From assembly GCA_937873255.1 (NCBI GenBank), contig CALMVM010000454.1, positions 631 to 7,581 on the forward strand: a stretch of 6,951 nt of DNA. The letters are read 5' to 3'. Origin of the DNA: an uncultured Verrucomicrobiota bacterium (GTDB lineage: Bacteria; Verrucomicrobiota; Verrucomicrobiia; Chthoniobacterales; SZAS-18). The notes below the pieces were generated by a model. The model made no database searches and had not been told where the DNA came from. It was given only the letters and a program-made list of their open reading frames with translations. Both the position numbers and the translations under genes were made by a program. This document shows, in pieces, positions 4,376 through 6,951 of this stretch (position 1 is its first letter; the number at the start of each line of letters is the position of its first letter).

Positions 4376-6232
4376 TCAAGGCAGCGCGATGGGTGAGGCG
4401 AGGCATTGCGCGGGGATGCCGAAGGCGTTCACCAACGCCACCGCGCGCGGCGTGACCCGCGCGCAGAGCACCTCGACGCGTTCCGGTAGCGCCCGCGATT
4501 CTTCCGGAGTGAGGAGGCCGCGCTCCAGAAACCAGCCGCGCTGTTCCTCCAGGAGCGTCAGCGTGCATAGCTCGTGCAACGCGCGGAGCACCTCACCCAA
4601 CGCAGGGTCATCATTTTCCACCCGCGCCACGGCCGCGCCGAATTGCTGTAGCACCACCCGCTCGACGTGCGCGTGCGCGAGCCGCAACAGCCGCATCTGC
4701 TGGCGCGACGCCGTTTCTTGCGCGTCCACGCCCTCGCCGGACAACCGCGCGAGATCGGCGCGGATTTCTGCGAGGATCGCGCGCTCGCGTTCCTCGAAAA
4801 GGAAGCCGTGCGAACTTCCGGCCGCGCCCGTGTGACTTGCCCCCGCGCGGGTCGCCGCACGGTCGTCCGTGCCGCCGGCCTTTTCGGTGACGGCCAGCAA
4901 ATTGCGCCCGACCCAGAGCATGAGCACGGTGTTGTCGCCCTCGAACGTCGTGAAGATGTCCGTGTCGGCCTTGAGCGCGGGCAGCCGGTTGGCGCTGATG
5001 TAACCCTCGCCCCCGCACGCCTCGCGGCAGGTTTGCAGCGTGCGCGTGGTGTTCCACGTCGCCCACGCCTTGAACGACGCGGCGAGCAGTTCGACCTCGC
5101 GCGTGCCCGCCGGGTCGCGGCCGTCCTGGGTTTCCACGCGCCGGCGTACGAGGTATTTCAAGGCAAAATCCGCCGCGTACGCGTTCGCCAGCAGCGGCAT
5201 CAAGCGGCGCTGGTGAGTCGGATATTGCAACAGCGGCGTCTCGCCCTCGAAGCCGGGCGTGCGGAACTGCCGCCGCCGCTCGCCGTAGCGCACCGCGATG
5301 GCGAGCCCGCTCTTGGCCGCGCTGACCCCCGCCGCCGCGATGCTGATGCGCCCGCCGACCAGCGCGCTGATGATCGCAAAAAACCGCGCCCCGGCGCTCT
5401 TGATCGGGCTGTTGTAAGTGCCGTCCGCCGCCACGCCGCCGAAGCGGTCCAGCAGCGCGTCGCGGTCCACACGCACGTTGTCGAACCACACCCGGCCGTT
5501 GTCCACGCCGTTCTCGCCCATCTTCGGGCCGTTGTCCTCGATGCGCACGCCGGGCAGAACGTTCCCTGACTCGTCGCGCAACGGCACGACCAAAGCGTGG
5601 ACGCCGTGCCGCGCGCCGTCGGCGGTTTCGAGTTGGGCGAAAACGGTCGCGCCGCGACCGTCGCGCACGAGGTTGCCGATGTAGTTTTTGCCGGCGGCGA
5701 AATTGGGGCTGTTGACGATGAATTGCCCGGTGGCGGGTTCGTAGCGCGCGACGGTTTCGAGTTCGCGGGCGTTGGAGCCGTGGCCGCTCTCGGTCAGCGC
5801 GAAGCAGCCCGGCAGCGCGAAGCTGCCGATGTCGCGCAGGTAGCGGCGGTGGTGTTCCTCGCGGCCGAGGAGCAGGATGCTGCCCGCCCACAGGCCGAAC
5901 TGCACGGTGAACTTGATCGTCAGGCTGATGTCGTGGAACGCGATGGTCTCGAACGCGGCCGTGAACGCGGCGTAGTCGTTTCGCCCGCCGTATTCGGCCG
6001 GCAGGATGAGCGCGCCGATGCCTTCGTCGGCGAGTTCGCGGCACCACGCGGAGGCCGCCGCGCGCTGGTCGTCGATGGACGCGTCCGGCGGCAGGTAACG
6101 GAACGACGGGCGCGAGAGGATTTCGCGCACGCGGCGGCGCACGGGGGCCTGTTCGCCGTCGAGAATGCGCTGGAGGGCGGCGGGTTCGAACGCCGGCAGC
6201 GGCGCGGTGGATTGACGGGGGGAAGGCGTCAT
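4376..6232 (-). CDS. Acyl-CoA oxidase / acyl-CoA dehydrogenase, ACOX type
   Basis: The 618-residue flavoprotein would oxidise the alpha-beta bond of fatty acyl-CoA, the first step of beta-oxidation; whether electrons go to O2 (oxidase) or to an electron carrier cannot be read from sequence. Its length and layout follow peroxisomal-type acyl-CoA oxidases rather than the roughly 380-residue dehydrogenases. Visible landmarks: N-terminal helical domain with GIGALILPAEYGG (71-83); FAD/substrate loop CFALTESGHGSN (143-154); SPNFAAGKNYIGN (175-187); KMGENGVDNGRVWFDNVRV (237-255); CGGEGY (406-411); FTTFEGDNTV (428-437), whose Glu431 is the expected catalytic base; and an ACOX C-terminal domain from about 476, with LEEQRGWFLERG and a final NAFGIPAQCLASPIAL. 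No C-terminal peroxisomal signal is present, as expected for a bacterium. ATG 6232 gives a normal N-terminus; an in-frame ATG at 6325 would add 31 basic residues and nearly touch the divergent gene's start. Neither has a clear Shine-Dalgarno. Residues 453-474 are a likely flexible linker (Gly/Ala/Thr rich). The gene stands alone and is divergent from the next. Confidence 0.92.
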   Translation of the reverse strand: MTPSPRQSTAPLPAFEPAALQRILDGEQAPVRRRVREILSRPSFRYLPPDASIDDQRAAASAWCRELADEGIGALILPAEYGGRNDYAAFTAAFETIAFHDISLTIKFTVQFGLWAGSILLLGREEHHRRYLRDIGSFALPGCFALTESGHGSNARELETVARYEPATGQFIVNSPNFAAGKNYIGNLVRDGRGATVFAQLETADGARHGVHALVVPLRDESGNVLPGVRIEDNGPKMGENGVDNGRVWFDNVRVDRDALLDRFGGVAADGTYNSPIKSAGARFFAIISALVGGRISIAAAGVSAAKSGLAIAVRYGERRRQFRTPGFEGETPLLQYPTHQRRLMPLLANAYAADFALKYLVRRRVETQDGRDPAGTREVELLAASFKAWATWNTTRTLQTCREACGGEGYISANRLPALKADTDIFTTFEGDNTVLMLWVGRNLLAVTEKAGGTDDRAATRAGASHTGAAGSSHGFLFEERERAILAEIRADLARLSGEGVDAQETASRQQMRLLRLAHAHVERVVLQQFGAAVARVENDDPALGEVLRALHELCTLTLLEEQRGWFLERGLLTPEESRALPERVEVLCARVTPRAVALVNAFGIPAQCLASPIALP

Positions 6233-6331
6233 GCCCGGAATTTGCGCCGGGTTGCGGGACCGTGCAACGGCGGGGTGTGAAACACGACGTTTATTCTTGC
6301 GGAAGACCGGCGCGGGCGTAGTCATTGGCGC

Positions 6332-6793
6332 TTGGAGGAAAGCGACGCCGCGCGGGAACACCAGATTTTCTGGATGCTGGCCAAGGGCGAGCGCGACCAT
6401 CCGGTGGGGCGTGTGTATCTGGCGATCCAGGCGGCGCTGGCGTTCGGAGTGGAGCGCATCGACGTGGGCCGGGTCATGGGCGAGATGATGGCCAAAGGCC
6501 GCGCTTCGATGAACCCATCCAGCGAGCGCCTCGGCGGCGGGGGGTTGGCGTATTTTTCGTGGCTGTTCGAGGTCGAACTCGCGGCCGTCGGGGACGCCGA
6601 TGGCCACACCTACCGCTTCCGCCGACGCCGCGACGGCAAGGAAGTGCTCGCCACCCTGCGCACGGCCGACGAACCGCGCAGTTTGCACTTCCAACAGGAC
6701 TACGAACGCGAACGGCGCAGGCTGGAGAAGAAACGAGCGTTGGTGCTGACGGGGTTCCGCCGACCGCCACCTACGGGATCATCCGGGCGGTAA
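6332..6793 (+). CDS. Unrecognised 153-residue protein
   Basis: I do not recognise the family. The frame is well supported: GC-rich third positions and protein-like sequence such as FWMLAKGERDHPVGRVYLAI (13-32), FGVERIDVGRVMGEMMAKG (38-56) and LAYFSWLFEVELAAVGDADG (72-91). Predicted character: helical first half, a Gly-rich turn (SERLGGGGLA), then beta strands and a strongly basic helix (YERERRRLEKKRALVL, 124-139). No signal peptide or membrane segment is seen, so it is probably cytosolic. The start is uncertain: TTG 6332 is the only common start codon between the upstream in-frame TGA at 6278 and ATG 6374, which would remove 14 residues, and neither has a ribosome-binding site. It is divergent from the acyl-CoA oxidase gene across 6233-6331, and its stop is nine bases from the convergent fragment at 6803. 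The long minus-strand reading through this region is a shadow. Confidence 0.6.
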   Translation: MEESDAAREHQIFWMLAKGERDHPVGRVYLAIQAALAFGVERIDVGRVMGEMMAKGRASMNPSSERLGGGGLAYFSWLFEVELAAVGDADGHTYRFRRRRDGKEVLATLRTADEPRSLHFQQDYERERRRLEKKRALVLTGFRRPPPTGSSGR

Positions 6794-6802
6794 GCGAAAA
6801 TG

Positions 6803-6951
6803 TCATTCCACCACGATCTCGAAACTCTCGCGCTTGGCGATTTCGCCGTGCTCCCACGGCTGCAGGCAAATAAAGCGTAGCGTCTCGGTCCCCGGTTTAG
6901 AGCTTGTTATGAACTGACATCGGCCCCGGTTATGTTGCTGGATGAGTGATC
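6803..6951 (-). pseudogene. C-terminal fragment of an unrecognised protein, possibly a truncated gene
   Basis: Reading the minus strand, an open frame enters from the right edge and stops at TGA 6805-6803, giving 48 residues. The last 29 or so (TETLRFICLQPWEHGEIAKR then ESFEIVVE) have good codon use and look like the final strand-helix-strand of a real protein. Upstream of about 6890 the reading (SLIQQHNRGRCQFITSSKPG) loses this character and the DNA is more AT-rich, so the coding part may be a remnant cut by an insertion or deletion near 6885-6900; alternatively the gene is intact with an unusual segment. No in-frame ATG, GTG or TTG is seen inside the window. It converges on the 153-residue gene ending at 6793. 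Family unknown. Confidence 0.4.
6885..6931. repeat. Short direct repeat near the right edge
   Basis: TCGGTCCCCGGTT at 6885-6897 and TCGGCCCCGGTT at 6920-6931 are near-identical copies differing by one base and one small gap. They flank an AT-richer stretch and coincide with the place where coding character on the minus strand ends. They may mark the boundary of a mobile or duplicated segment extending out of the window. Confidence 0.35.

Noticed and set aside
4142..4455. Small plus-strand open frames across the inverted repeat
   Set aside because: They translate the palindromic arms and the antisense of the acyl-CoA oxidase end; there is no ribosome-binding site or protein-like pattern.
6233..6694. 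In-frame 154-residue N-terminal extension of the acyl-CoA oxidase
   Set aside because: The family's normal N-terminus begins near 6232, and the extension is antisense to the better-supported 153-residue gene with non-protein-like composition.
1..6951. tRNA, rRNA or riboswitch
   Set aside because: No cloverleaf, ribosomal core sequence or known riboswitch motif was seen on either strand.

Overview
The window is about 7 kb of GC-rich bacterial chromosome. It carries five recognisable complete or nearly complete genes, one gene tail at each edge, and three intergenic gaps filled with inverted and tandem repeats. The dense palindromic units (cores GCCCCTGCCGGGGC and CCCACGGC-N4-GCCGTGGG), the CTTCTGC heptamer runs and the GGCTCTCCGAGCC palindromes look like repeat families I associate with the PVC superphylum, most likely Verrucomicrobiota and less likely Planctomycetota. 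That assignment is inferred from repeat style and base composition, not from a marker gene.

Layout, left to right. Positions 2-277 hold the C-terminal end of an unrecognised protein whose last codons and stop lie inside a purine-rich heptamer repeat; that repeat pairs with a pyrimidine-rich copy at 331-366. Positions 435-1219 hold a small kinase-like protein of the 'polyvalent protein kinase' type, split over two reading frames: a short first frame (435-680) and a second frame ending at 1219. Codon use and sequence character switch frame near 590, at a run of four G, so this is either a one-base lesion or error in a single 261-residue gene, or two overlapping genes. Positions 1220-1567 are non-coding: a nested inverted repeat, a tandem repeat of about 34 bp and another heptamer run that reaches to within a base or two of the next start codon.

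Positions 1568-3466 encode a 632-residue polytopic membrane protein resembling GT-C-type glycosyltransferases, with a soluble C-terminal domain. Positions 3545-4072 encode a 175-residue single-pass protein with a Pro/Tyr-rich cytoplasmic-type N-terminus and a Coa1-like domain. Positions 4073-4375 are non-coding and contain a 134-bp element with perfect 41-bp inverted arms. On the minus strand, 6232-4376 encodes a 618-residue acyl-CoA oxidase/dehydrogenase with a conserved active-site Glu and an ACOX-type C-terminal domain. Divergent from it, 6332-6793 encodes an unrecognised 153-residue protein. It converges on a minus-strand C-terminal fragment at 6951-6803, whose coding character stops near 6890.

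The genes do not form an obvious pathway. Lipid oxidation, a membrane glycosyltransferase-like protein, a Coa1-like protein and a lone kinase-like domain look like independent transcription units separated by repeats. I see no convincing multi-gene new system. The most interesting points are the two-frame kinase, the repeat elements that touch coding ends, and the apparent gene remnant at the right edge.
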